DNA from: Gelidibacter gilvus
GTDB lineage: Bacteria > Bacteroidota > Bacteroidia > Flavobacteriales > Flavobacteriaceae
Assembly (NCBI RefSeq): GCF_004115975.1
Contig: NZ_SDDZ01000001.1
Span: 1 to 64,000 of the forward strand
Length of the DNA: 64,000 nt
Direction: 5' to 3'
Part shown: positions 35,652 to 44,429 of the stretch, one piece after another
Layout of the letters: each line of letters opens with the position of its first letter
Numbering within the stretch: position 1 is the stretch's first letter
Program-made: the position numbers and the translations under genes
The notes under the pieces: generated by a model
The model's input: the letters and a program-made list of their open reading frames with translations, nothing else
Told to the model about the DNA's origin: nothing
Databases searched by the model: none

Positions 35652-36962
35652 TTAAGAATTCACTTTTAGGATATAGGTGTTTTTCTTACCTCTATTTAAA
35701 ATGATGTATTTATCATTGATCAAATCCTCTGAAGTCAAGACATAATCTTCGGATACTTTCTCCTTATTCACAGAAATAGAATTTTCTTTTAGTGCACGAC
35801 GAGCCTCACCATTTGAACTTAAAAAATTGGTCTTGGCTGCAAGTGCAGCAATCATATCTACACCTTCGTCAAACTCAGTTTTAGAGATTTCTGCCAGTGG
35901 TACTCCTTCAAAAACTTCTAAAAACATCGCTTCATTTAAGGTTCTTATATCCTGTTTAAAACTATCACTGAACAGTATATTTGAAGCTCTCTCAGCATTT
36001 TCAAAATCCTCTTTAGAATGCACAAAAGTGGTGACTTCCTCAGCCAATCGCTTTTGTAAAATTCTTAAATGTGGTGCTTCTTGGTGTTCAACAATTAATT
36101 TTTCAATAGTTTCTCGATCTAAAAAAGTAAAGATTTTAATATATCTAACGGCATCCTCATCACTTGTGTTTAACCAATATTGGTAAAATTTATAGACTGA
36201 AGTTTTATCAGTATCCAGCCAAATATTTCCACCTTCACTCTTGCCAAACTTAGTGCCGTCTGCTTTGGTAATCAGTGGGCAGGTCATCGCGTAAGCTTTT
36301 GCCTCTTGGCCAACATTCATACGTCTTACCAACTCTGTCCCTGTAGTAATATTTCCCCATTGGTCACTGCCTCCCATTTGCAAAAGAATGTTGTGGTGTT
36401 TGTGCAGATGATAAAAATCGTAACCTTGAATCAATTGGTAGGTAAATTCAGTAAAGGACATGCCAACGCTGCCTTCTTCACCTGAAAAACGTTTCTTTAC
36501 AGAATCTTTGGACATCATATAATTGACCGTAATACGCTTGCCCACATCCCTTGCAAAATCGATGAATGAGAAATCTTTCATCCAATCGTAGTTATTTACC
36601 AAAACAGGAGCATTTTTGGCAGTCGAATTGAAATCCAAAAATCGGGACAATACTGATTTTATGCCCGCCACATTCTTCGCTAAAGCAGCCTCATCCAACA
36701 AATTGCGCTCATCACTTTTGCCTGAAGGATCGCCAATCATTCCCGTAGCACCGCCTACCAAAGCATAAGGTTTGTGACCAGCTTTTTCCAAATGGACCAA
36801 AAGGATGATAGGCACCAAACTGCCAATATGTAACGAATCTGATGTAGGGTCAAAGCCAATATAAGCACTGGTCATTTCTTTACTGAGTTGTTCTTCAGTG
36901 CCAGGCATGATATCGTGGACCATTCCTCTCCAACGTAAATCTTCTACAAAAGGGTTTGTCAT
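35652..36962 (-). CDS. tyrS: Tyrosyl-tRNA synthetase
   Basis: 436 residues, class I synthetase. HIGH appears as LHIGSLVPI, the tyrosine pocket as [12 protein letters not shown] and [13 protein letters not shown], and KMSKS as KFGKSEGGN. The C-terminal S4-like domain ([20 protein letters not shown]) binds tRNA. A TATCTTTG box (complement of 36994-37001) is a plausible -7 element. Confidence 0.96.
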   Translation of the reverse strand: MTNPFVEDLRWRGMVHDIMPGTEEQLSKEMTSAYIGFDPTSDSLHIGSLVPIILLVHLEKAGHKPYALVGGATGMIGDPSGKSDERNLLDEAALAKNVAGIKSVLSRFLDFNSTAKNAPVLVNNYDWMKDFSFIDFARDVGKRITVNYMMSKDSVKKRFSGEEGSVGMSFTEFTYQLIQGYDFYHLHKHHNILLQMGGSDQWGNITTGTELVRRMNVGQEAKAYAMTCPLITKADGTKFGKSEGGNIWLDTDKTSVYKFYQYWLNTSDEDAVRYIKIFTFLDRETIEKLIVEHQEAPHLRILQKRLAEEVTTFVHSKEDFENAERASNILFSDSFKQDIRTLNEAMFLEVFEGVPLAEISKTEFDEGVDMIAALAAKTNFLSSNGEARRALKENSISVNKEKVSEDYVLTSEDLINDKYIILNRGKKNTYILKVNS

Positions 36963-37054
36963 GAATTTTGAAATTAAAATTATAAATTTTCTGCAAAGAT
37001 AAACATCAAAGGAGATTTCGGGTTTAATATCTAATAATTCTTTATTTTAGTCAC

Positions 37055-38080
37055 ATGATATTAGTCACAGGAGGTACAGGTTTGGTGGGTTCCCATTTGC
37101 TCTATAAACTACTAAAAAACAACGAGAAGGTTAAAGCAATTTACCGAAGAGAACACAAATTGGAATTGGTAAAAAAGGTCTTTGCCTATTATTCTGCCGA
37201 TTTTGAGTCGCTTTACCAAAAAATTGAATGGATAAACGCCGATATTACGGATGTTCCTTCATTGCAGATTGCTTTTAAAAATGTAAATTATGTTTACCAT
37301 TGTGCGGCGTTTGTGAGTTTTGAACCTGACAAATACCATCAATTGCGCAAAATCAATATTGAAGGCACTGCTAATGTGGTCAATTTATGCATCTCGCATC
37401 AGGTGAAAAAGCTATGCTATGTAAGCTCTATTGCCACGATAGGCCATCATCAAGATCCGCAGAAATTAATTACAGAAGACACCAATTGGAATCAAGATGA
37501 TGACAATAGTGTGTATGCCATTACTAAATATGGCGCTGAAATTGAAGTTTGGAGAGGTACTCAGGAAGGGCTCGACGCTGTTATTTTAAACCCTGGAATT
37601 ATTATTGGTCCAGGATTATGGAACAGTGGCGGCAGCAGTAGTTTGATTAAGAAAATATATAAAGGGATCCCTTATTATACCACGGGTGTTACCGCTTATG
37701 TAGATGTGGATGACGTGGTGAGAGCGATGCTATTATTGATGCAGAGCCCTATTAAAAACGAACGGTTTATCGTCATCTCAGAAAACCTCTCATTTAAGGA
37801 ATTTCAGCATCAAACAGCTTTAGCACTAGGCGTAAAACCAGCATCAAAAGAAGCCACTTCCCTAATTCTTGGGATAGGATGGCGATTGGATTGGCTAAAT
37901 CGGTTATTCACAGGAAAACGCAGAAGGTTGTCTAAGCACATGACCAAGAGCGCCAAGAGCATTACAAAATATGACGCCTCGAAATTAAAAAACGCTTTGA
38001 ATTTTGAATTTAAACCCATGCAGATTTCCATTGAAGAAAGCTGTAAATTGTTTTTGGAAGATTTGAACAACGACTCCTAA
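37055..38080 (+). CDS. NAD-dependent epimerase/dehydratase (extended SDR)
   Basis: 341 residues. The N-terminal NAD(P) motif is VTGGTGLVGSHL; the active site is SVYAITKYGAE (YxxxK). Mid-region YHCAAFVSFEPDKY and NPGIIIGPG fit dihydroflavonol-reductase-like or sugar/steroid oxidoreductases. Substrate unknown. It converges with the DUF4296 lipoprotein gene and overlaps it by four bases. Confidence 0.88.
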   Translation: MILVTGGTGLVGSHLLYKLLKNNEKVKAIYRREHKLELVKKVFAYYSADFESLYQKIEWINADITDVPSLQIAFKNVNYVYHCAAFVSFEPDKYHQLRKINIEGTANVVNLCISHQVKKLCYVSSIATIGHHQDPQKLITEDTNWNQDDDNSVYAITKYGAEIEVWRGTQEGLDAVILNPGIIIGPGLWNSGGSSSLIKKIYKGIPYYTTGVTAYVDVDDVVRAMLLLMQSPIKNERFIVISENLSFKEFQHQTALALGVKPASKEATSLILGIGWRLDWLNRLFTGKRRRLSKHMTKSAKSITKYDASKLKNALNFEFKPMQISIEESCKLFLEDLNNDS

Positions 38081-38508
38081 TTTATGGAATCGATTTCTAA
38101 GACCCTTATGGTATCTATTACTTTCTTACTGAGTTTTCTAATGGAGTCTTTAGCTTGCTGATCTTCCTTAGTCAGTTTTTCGTAAAGGACTTTATCTTTT
38201 TCAAGGTCGGCTTTCACCTTTTCCACAAGCTCAGCATAGACTTTTGTGTCGTAGGCATAATAGGTATTGCTCTGTGCAAATTGCAAACTGTCAATACCAT
38301 GTTTTTTATAGACATACTCCAACGGCATAATCCCGTTGAGTTCCAACACTTTTTTATTGACCCCTTTTGCTGCATTAAGAATATATAAGTCATACATAAT
38401 GGCTGACATTTTATCTGTGGAAATCAAATCTTTTGGCTTTTTAGGCCTATTAATAGTGTTGCAGCCAACAAATGAAATAAGGATTAAGATGTAAAAAAAG
38501 TGTTTCAT
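38077..38508 (-). CDS. DUF4296 lipoprotein
   Basis: 143 residues. The N-terminal signal ends in lipobox FVGC at about residue 16. The mature part MSAIMYDLYILNAAKGV ... YYAYDTKVYAELVEKVKADLEKDKV is the DUF4296 helical domain found only in Bacteroidota. Its ATG overlaps the pyrC stop by four bases, so it is coupled to dihydroorotase, an arrangement conserved in flavobacteria in my recollection. Function unknown. Confidence 0.88.
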   Translation of the reverse strand: MKHFFYILILISFVGCNTINRPKKPKDLISTDKMSAIMYDLYILNAAKGVNKKVLELNGIMPLEYVYKKHGIDSLQFAQSNTYYAYDTKVYAELVEKVKADLEKDKVLYEKLTKEDQQAKDSIRKLSKKVIDTIRVLEIDSIN

Positions 38509-39851
38509 CTGTCAAAAGTTAATCGTTTTCCTGCTTTGACATTCAAAACCTTGAAGTTCTTATACACTAAAGTGCCATTCACAAACGTATGGGTTATTCT
38601 AGACTTGAATGATACATTTTCAAAAGGCGACCATCCGCATTTGTATAGGATATTATCTTTATTTACTGTCCACGGGCTATTGATGTCCACAATGGCTAAA
38701 TCCGCATAATATCCCGGTTTGATATAACCGCGTTTCTCGATCTGAAATAAAATAGCAGGATTATGGCACATTTTTTCAGCAATTTTTTCTAAACTTATTT
38801 TATCCTTGTGATAGGCTTCAATCATGGCTACCAAGGCATGTTGTACCAAAGGACCTCCAGAAGGTGCATCGGTATAAATATTTTGTTTTTCCTCTAAGGT
38901 GTGCGGTGCATGGTCTGTAGCAATAACATCAATGCGGTCATCCAAAAGTGCTTTCCATAACTCTTCGCGATCATTTGCTGTCTTTACAGCGGGATTCCAT
39001 TTGATAAGTGTTCCCTTTTTCTCATAATCTTCATCACTGAACCACAAATGGTGAATGCACACTTCTGCAGTGATTTTCTTATCCTTTAGCGGAATTTTAT
39101 TTGTGAATAATTTGGTCTCTTTGGCAGTAGACACGTGGAACACATGTAAACGAGCTCCAGTTTTTTTGGCCAATTCGATAGCTTTGGACGATGAAATATA
39201 ACACGCCTCTTCACTCCTGATAATGGGATGGCAAGCCATAGGAATATCATTTCCGTATTTCTGGATATGTGCTTCAAGGTTTTGTTTAATTGTAGCCTCA
39301 TCTTCACAATGCACAGAAATCAATAGATCTGTACTTTTAAAGATATTCTCCAAAACCTCCGTATTATCCACCAACATATCTCCAGTAGACGATCCTAAAA
39401 ACAACTTCAAACCCGCCACATTTTTGGAATCTACCTTTAATATTTCATCCAAATTGGTATTGGTGCCACCAAACATAAATGAATAATTGGCGTATGATGT
39501 ATTTGCCGCAATTTCAAATTTCTCTTCCAGCTTTTCTATGGTCGTAGTTTGTGGCGAGGTATTTGGCATTTCAATAAACGACGTAATCCCACCGGCAACT
39601 GCAGCTTTAGACTCTGATGCTATGGTTCCCTTATGCGTCAACCCAGGTTCTCTAAAATGTACCTGATCATCTATCACTCCGGGAAAAACGTAGCTACCTT
39701 CAACATCAATCACCACCACATCTGAGGTTTTTGCGCTAATAGAATCAGCAACTTCCTTTATGAATTCTCCTTCTATTAAGATATCACCTTCAAAAATGCG
39801 TCCTTCGTTAACAATCTTGGCATTTTTAATAAGTACGGTCTTTACTTTCAT
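38505..39851 (-). CDS. pyrC: Dihydroorotase (class I amidohydrolase)
   Basis: 448 residues. It cyclises carbamoyl-aspartate to dihydroorotate in pyrimidine synthesis. Amidohydrolase motifs: VIDDQVHFREPG (60-70), AGLKLFLGSSTG (position of the bridging carboxylated Lys or its substitute), SVHCEDE, HVFHVST and VIATDHAPHTLEEK. The canonical D-x-HxH reads D-D-Q-V-H, so the first zinc-ligand His is Gln63. Since the substrate loop and other ligands are present I keep the dihydroorotase call, with a possible mono-metal site. Confidence 0.9.
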   Translation of the reverse strand: MKVKTVLIKNAKIVNEGRIFEGDILIEGEFIKEVADSISAKTSDVVVIDVEGSYVFPGVIDDQVHFREPGLTHKGTIASESKAAVAGGITSFIEMPNTSPQTTTIEKLEEKFEIAANTSYANYSFMFGGTNTNLDEILKVDSKNVAGLKLFLGSSTGDMLVDNTEVLENIFKSTDLLISVHCEDEATIKQNLEAHIQKYGNDIPMACHPIIRSEEACYISSSKAIELAKKTGARLHVFHVSTAKETKLFTNKIPLKDKKITAEVCIHHLWFSDEDYEKKGTLIKWNPAVKTANDREELWKALLDDRIDVIATDHAPHTLEEKQNIYTDAPSGGPLVQHALVAMIEAYHKDKISLEKIAEKMCHNPAILFQIEKRGYIKPGYYADLAIVDINSPWTVNKDNILYKCGWSPFENVSFKSRITHTFVNGTLVYKNFKVLNVKAGKRLTFDR

Positions 39852-39966
39852 GTGTATATTTCTATTGTTTTTAAACGGACATACTTCGACTTAGCTCAGC
39901 ACAGGCATGCTGTTCGCAATTAACCATCCTCTTGGGGGTTAAAAACTTTAGCATGCTCATTTCATA

Positions 39967-40689
39967 TTATTTGCCAAATAGACTTTTTAATTTCATGTTT
40001 ATAACTCCAAAAACAGCTTCAGAAATAATGCCTCCGCTCATTTTTGATTTTCCTTTTGCTCGATCTGTAAATATTACTGGGACTTCCACAATTTTAAATC
40101 CTTTTAAATGGGCTTTAAATTTCATTTCTATTTGAAACGCATACCCCACAAATTTAATGGCATCTAAATTTATAGTCTCCAATACTTTTCTTTTATAACA
40201 CACAAACCCAGCTGTGGTATCCTGAATGTCCATTCTCGTAATAAATCGCACATATTTTGATGCAAAATACGACAATAGTATTCTGTTCATGGGCCAATTG
40301 ACCACGTTAACACCTGTTATATATCGTGACCCAATGGCAACATCAGCGCCTTCCTTGGCACAGGCCCGATAAAGTTTTACTAAATCGTCAGGATTATGTG
40401 AAAAATCGGCATCCATTTCAAAAATATAACCATATTTTCTTTCCAAGCACCATTTAAATCCGTCAATATAAGCAGTTCCCAATCCAGTCTTGTTCTGTCG
40501 TTGGAGCAAAAACAAACGGTCTGGAAACTCAGCCTGTAAGGTCTTCACTTTTTCTGCCGTTAAATCTGGCGAGTTGTCATCCACTACAAGAACATCAAAA
40601 GCTTTATCTTGGGCGAAAACCGCAATGATAACAGCCTCAATGTTTTCAATTTCGTTGTAAGTTGGAATGATGACAATAGCGTCTTTCAT
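39967..40689 (-). CDS. Polyprenol-phosphate mannosyltransferase-like GT2
   Basis: 240 residues from ATG 40689 (MKDAIVIIPTYNEIENI). A longer frame to 40707 would run through a TACTTTTG promoter box (complement of 40694-40701), so the shorter start is preferred. Motifs VVDDNSPDLTAE, EMDADFSHNP, RYITGVNVVNWPMNR and QDTTAGFVCYKR match Dpm1-type synthases. It makes a lipid-linked mannose donor at the inner membrane face. It has no C-terminal membrane helices, like the catalytic-only form. Confidence 0.9.
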   Translation of the reverse strand: MKDAIVIIPTYNEIENIEAVIIAVFAQDKAFDVLVVDDNSPDLTAEKVKTLQAEFPDRLFLLQRQNKTGLGTAYIDGFKWCLERKYGYIFEMDADFSHNPDDLVKLYRACAKEGADVAIGSRYITGVNVVNWPMNRILLSYFASKYVRFITRMDIQDTTAGFVCYKRKVLETINLDAIKFVGYAFQIEMKFKAHLKGFKIVEVPVIFTDRAKGKSKMSGGIISEAVFGVINMKLKSLFGK

Positions 40690-40776
40690 TGGTAAAAATT
40701 TTAGCAAAAGTAAGTTTTTTTAAAAGATTAATTTTATTGAAACGGACAGATAAAATTTTCTTTATAATTTAGCGGC

Positions 40777-41430
40777 ATGATAAGAGAGATAATATCTTAT
40801 GAATGGTTCACCATTTTTATGGTTTTAGGATTGGTTTTCATTACCCTTGCCAAGGTATTATATACAAATCGGTTTTTGGATTTTATCGGTGTTTTTGGCA
40901 ACTCCAAATACCTTAAAATTTATACCAAGGATCAAAAATTCATTGATGTTTTTGACGGGCTCTTATTTTTCAACTTAGTCATCTCACTGTCCATTTTTGG
41001 ATACCTCTCTTTTCTCACACTACAACCGGACCAAACTTTTGAACTTAATGTTTTCTTGAAAATTATTTTCGGAATCGCCACATTAGGAGTGATAAAAATT
41101 TTTGTAGAACGGTTGATAGGCAGCATGTTTGAAATTGATAAAGTGATCGATTCTTACCTGTTCCAAAAAACAAGTTATAAAAACTATAGTGGCTTTATAC
41201 TTTTACCCCTTAACGCCCTGTTATTGTACACTATTAACCCATCCAAAAACAGTATTCTTGCAGTAATTTTGGTATTGGCACTAATAAACCTGATTGGATT
41301 TATAACTTCGTTTAAAATTCATCAAAAGACTCTGTTAAGCAACATATTCTATTTTATTTTGTATCTTTGCGCACTTGAAATTGGGCCCTATCTGATTTTA
41401 TATAAAATAATTGTAGAGTATAAAGCTTAA
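40777..41430 (+). CDS. DUF4271 membrane protein
   Basis: 217 residues with about six membrane helices (FMVLGLVFITLAKVL, FFNLVISLSIFGYLS and others). It matches the Bacteroidota-specific DUF4271 family, which regularly precedes hemD in flavobacteria. Function unknown. The last third contains a promoter-like box for hemD. Confidence 0.85.
   Translation: MIREIISYEWFTIFMVLGLVFITLAKVLYTNRFLDFIGVFGNSKYLKIYTKDQKFIDVFDGLLFFNLVISLSIFGYLSFLTLQPDQTFELNVFLKIIFGIATLGVIKIFVERLIGSMFEIDKVIDSYLFQKTSYKNYSGFILLPLNALLLYTINPSKNSILAVILVLALINLIGFITSFKIHQKTLLSNIFYFILYLCALEIGPYLILYKIIVEYKA
41362..41369 (+). promoter_or_regulatory. Possible internal promoter for hemD
   Basis: TATCTTTG lies inside the DUF4271 coding region, 77 bases before the hemD ATG. 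It perfectly matches the -7 box, but no TTTG lies at the right distance upstream. Confidence 0.4.
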
Positions 41431-41445
41431 AACAACCGCAAGCCT

Positions 41446-42195
41446 ATGAAAGTGAAAACAATTTTAGTGTCACAACCTGAACCTAAAATCGAAAATTCGC
41501 CTTACTTTGATCTCCAGGAAAAACAAAAAGTAAAAATTGACTTCCGTCCCTTCATACATGTTGAGGGTCTTGCCGCCAAAGATGTAAGACAGCAAAAAGT
41601 TGACTTGACACAATATTCTGCTATCATTTTGACCAGTAGAAACTCTGTAGATCACTTTTTTAGAGTAGCAGATGAAATGCGCTTCAAAGTGCCTGATACT
41701 TTAAAATATTTTTGTCAAAGCGAAGCCGTAGCTTTCTATCTACAAAAATATGTAGTCTATAGAAAACGGAAGATTTATGTTGGGAAACGTAACTTTGAAG
41801 ATCTCTCACCTTTGATTAAGAAATACAAAGACGAAACGTTCTTGTTGCCAACTACCGACAAATTAAATGATGATGTTCCTGAACTCCTGAATAGTTTAAA
41901 TATTCAGTGGAAGGAAGCTATTTTTTACAAAACGGTTATTAGCGATTTATCTGACCTTGCAGATGTTTTCTATGATATTTTAGTGTTTTTCAGTCCATCA
42001 GGTATTGAATCACTATTTCATAATTTCCCAGACTTTAAGCAAAACTCCACACGTATTGCTGTTTTTGGAAACACAACTGCAAAAGCTGTTGAAGATCACG
42101 GTTTGAGAGTGGACATTTTAGCGCCTACTCCTGAAACCCCATCAATGACAATGGCTTTAGAAAAATATATTGAAAAAGTAAATAGAGGAAAATAA
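41446..42195 (+). CDS. hemD: Uroporphyrinogen-III synthase
   Basis: 249 residues. The two-lobed HemD fold is indicated by VKTILVSQPEPKIENSPYF, SAIILTSRNSVDHFF, LPTTDKLNDDVPELL and VFFSPSGIESLF ... IAVFGNTTAKAVEDHG. It closes the tetrapyrrole ring in haem synthesis. Sequence conservation in this family is low, so the call rests on motif pattern and the DUF4271 neighbour. Confidence 0.88.
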   Translation: MKVKTILVSQPEPKIENSPYFDLQEKQKVKIDFRPFIHVEGLAAKDVRQQKVDLTQYSAIILTSRNSVDHFFRVADEMRFKVPDTLKYFCQSEAVAFYLQKYVVYRKRKIYVGKRNFEDLSPLIKKYKDETFLLPTTDKLNDDVPELLNSLNIQWKEAIFYKTVISDLSDLADVFYDILVFFSPSGIESLFHNFPDFKQNSTRIAVFGNTTAKAVEDHGLRVDILAPTPETPSMTMALEKYIEKVNRGK

Positions 42196-42213
42196 ACACT
42201 CTACTTTAAACAT

Positions 42214-42249
42214 AAAAAAGGCGATTCAATAATTTGAATCGCCTTTTTT
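42214..42249. terminator. Bidirectional terminator between hemD and pckA
   Basis: AAAAAAGGCGATTCAA / TTGAATCGCCTTTTTT, a long GC-cored stem with a 5-nt loop flanked by A and T runs. Confidence 0.9.
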
Positions 42250-42269
42250 GTTGTTATATAATCTTTAAT

Positions 42270-43886
42270 TTAGAAGGTGTAACGCTGCGGTCCACCTCTT
42301 CTAATTTCTTCACTCGCAAAACTTTCAAATTTCTTAAAGTTCTCTCTAAAGGCATTTGTCAATTTAAAAGCCGTCGTATAATAGGCTTCATCATTGTTCC
42401 AAGTAGTTCTTGGACTTAACACTTCAGAAGGTACTCCAGGACAAGATCTTGGTTGTGCCACACCAAATACGGAATGAATGTGGTAATGGTCATAGTCATA
42501 AAGTCCTAAATCACCATTGAGTACTGCATTGATCATTGCTCTGGTATATTTCAATTTCATTCGGGTACCAACACCGTATGGACCACCAGTCCAACCGGTA
42601 TTCACCAACCATACATTGACGCCAGTTTCCTTCATTTTAGTACTTAACATCTCGGCATATTTAGCAGGATGCAAAGGCATAAAAGGCGCACCGAAACACG
42701 CTGAGAAATTTGGTGTAGGTTCAACAACACCAGCTTCAGTTCCGGCAACTTTTGCGGTATAACCAGAAATAAAATGATAGGCTGCTTGGCTAGGTGTCAG
42801 TTTTGAAATTGGAGGCAAAACTCCAAACGCATCTGCTGTTAAAAAGAAAATATTTTTAGGATTTTTACCAATCGAAGGCACTGCGATATTATCGATATGC
42901 TCAATCGGATAACTTACACGTGTATTTTGTGTGATGGAGACATCATCAAAATCGACATTCCCATTAGCATCCAAAATAACATTTTCTAAAATGGCACCTT
43001 TCTTAATGGCTTTAAAGATATCAGGCTCATTTTCTTGGCAAAGATTGATCACTTTCGCATAACAGCCGCCTTCAAAATTGAATACCGTGTTTTCTTTGGT
43101 CCAACCATGCTCATCATCTCCTATCAATCGTCTTTCAGGATCGGCAGATAAGGTCGTTTTTCCTGTTCCCGACAATCCGAAGAAAATAGCAGTATCATCA
43201 TCTTTTCCTATGTTGGCACTACAATGCATTGGCAACGTGTCCTTAAATACTGGAAGGATAAAATTCAAAGCAGAAAAAATTCCTTTTTTAATTTCTCCTG
43301 TGTACCCCGTTCCGCCAATGAGTGCGATTTTTCGGGTAAAATCTAAAATAGCAAAGTTGTGTTGGCGGGTCGCATCGACTGCTGGATCTGCCATAAAACC
43401 GGGGGCGTTAACAATCGTCCATTCCGGAGAAAAATTCTTTAATTCCTCATCTGTTGGACGGAGAAACATGTTGTCGGCAAATTGATTGCTCCAAGCATAC
43501 TCCGTAATCACTCTAATATTCAGCTTGTAATTTTTATCAGCACACGCATAGCTGTCCCTTACAAATACTTCTTTTCCTGAAAGATAATCAGTTACTTTAT
43601 CATATAATTTCTGAAAATCGTTGGGGTCAAAAGGAATGTTGACATTTCCCCACCATACGCGATCTTTAGTAACCTCATCTTTAACAATGAACCTGTCCAA
43701 CGGAGAACGTCCTGTGAACTCCCCGGTGTTGACCGCCAAGGCGCCAGAGGATGTTTCTACGCCCTGCCCTTTGGCGATGGCGATCTCATGAAGTTTTTCT
43801 GGAGGGAGCTGGTAATGTACTTCGGCATTTCTAATACCGTACTCATCTAACGAAATCGATTTCGTTGATTGGGTGTAATTGGCCAT
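42270..43886 (-). CDS. pckA: Phosphoenolpyruvate carboxykinase (ATP)
   Basis: 538 residues from ATG 43886 (MANYTQSTKSISLDEYGI). The longer frame to 43913 would overlap a TAATTTTG promoter box (complement of 43911-43918). P-loop: FGLSGTGKTTLSADP; kinase-2 and metal region: LIGDDEHGW; oxaloacetate site: GEFTGRSPLDRF and RVSYPIEHI. It is the ATP-dependent gluconeogenic enzyme converting oxaloacetate to PEP. Confidence 0.96.
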   Translation of the reverse strand: MANYTQSTKSISLDEYGIRNAEVHYQLPPEKLHEIAIAKGQGVETSSGALAVNTGEFTGRSPLDRFIVKDEVTKDRVWWGNVNIPFDPNDFQKLYDKVTDYLSGKEVFVRDSYACADKNYKLNIRVITEYAWSNQFADNMFLRPTDEELKNFSPEWTIVNAPGFMADPAVDATRQHNFAILDFTRKIALIGGTGYTGEIKKGIFSALNFILPVFKDTLPMHCSANIGKDDDTAIFFGLSGTGKTTLSADPERRLIGDDEHGWTKENTVFNFEGGCYAKVINLCQENEPDIFKAIKKGAILENVILDANGNVDFDDVSITQNTRVSYPIEHIDNIAVPSIGKNPKNIFFLTADAFGVLPPISKLTPSQAAYHFISGYTAKVAGTEAGVVEPTPNFSACFGAPFMPLHPAKYAEMLSTKMKETGVNVWLVNTGWTGGPYGVGTRMKLKYTRAMINAVLNGDLGLYDYDHYHIHSVFGVAQPRSCPGVPSEVLSPRTTWNNDEAYYTTAFKLTNAFRENFKKFESFASEEIRRGGPQRYTF

Positions 43887-43946
43887 AATAATATTGTGTT
43901 GTTTGTACTGCAAAATTAAACATTATTTTAAAGTGGGCACCTATTT

Positions 43947-44342
43947 TCAAGAATTATACCGCTTTAGTTTTAAAAAGTTTATCAACATCAAAGCCCATGC
44001 ACTAATAAGCAGTAACCCACCAATCGGCGTTATAAAACCGATAGTTTTAAAGTTAATTCCGGTGATGTCCATGGTTGATAGACCATATATGGAACCCGAA
44101 AAAAACAGGAGACCTAATAGTACTAGGTAATAAATGATTTTCTTGGGCTTCTCTTTTAAAAACGTCGTTCCTCCAATGAACAACAATAAAATGGCATGAT
44201 ACATTTGGTACCGCACCCCTGTTTCAAAGGTCTGTTGTGCTTCAATAGAGAGCAATTCCTTTAAACCATGCGCGGCAAAAGCCCCTAGTGCAATGGCAAT
44301 AATTCCTAAGATTGCTGCGGTAATCAAAATGGTTCTGTTCAT
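43947..44342 (-). CDS. DUF423 membrane protein
   Basis: 131 residues with four predicted membrane helices and the family start LGAFAAHGLKELL. A C-terminal TPIGGLLLISAWALM is also typical. Function unknown. It lies 60 bases upstream of the pckA start on the same strand. Confidence 0.9.
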   Translation of the reverse strand: MNRTILITAAILGIIAIALGAFAAHGLKELLSIEAQQTFETGVRYQMYHAILLLFIGGTTFLKEKPKKIIYYLVLLGLLFFSGSIYGLSTMDITGINFKTIGFITPIGGLLLISAWALMLINFLKLKRYNS

Positions 44343-44429
44343 TATATTTATATTTTTGGTTTCAATAACCGAGAGTTATTTAGTAAATTCGTCCTTACAA
44401 AAAAACAAAATTACTCAACAATTCCCATT

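Noticed and set aside
39885-39912. Operator near TTCGACTTAGCTCAGCACAG upstream of dihydroorotase
   Set aside because: It resembles a common interspersed CTTCGCTCAGC-type fragment, partly shared with the hairpin loop at 12985-13001, and shows no dyad of its own.
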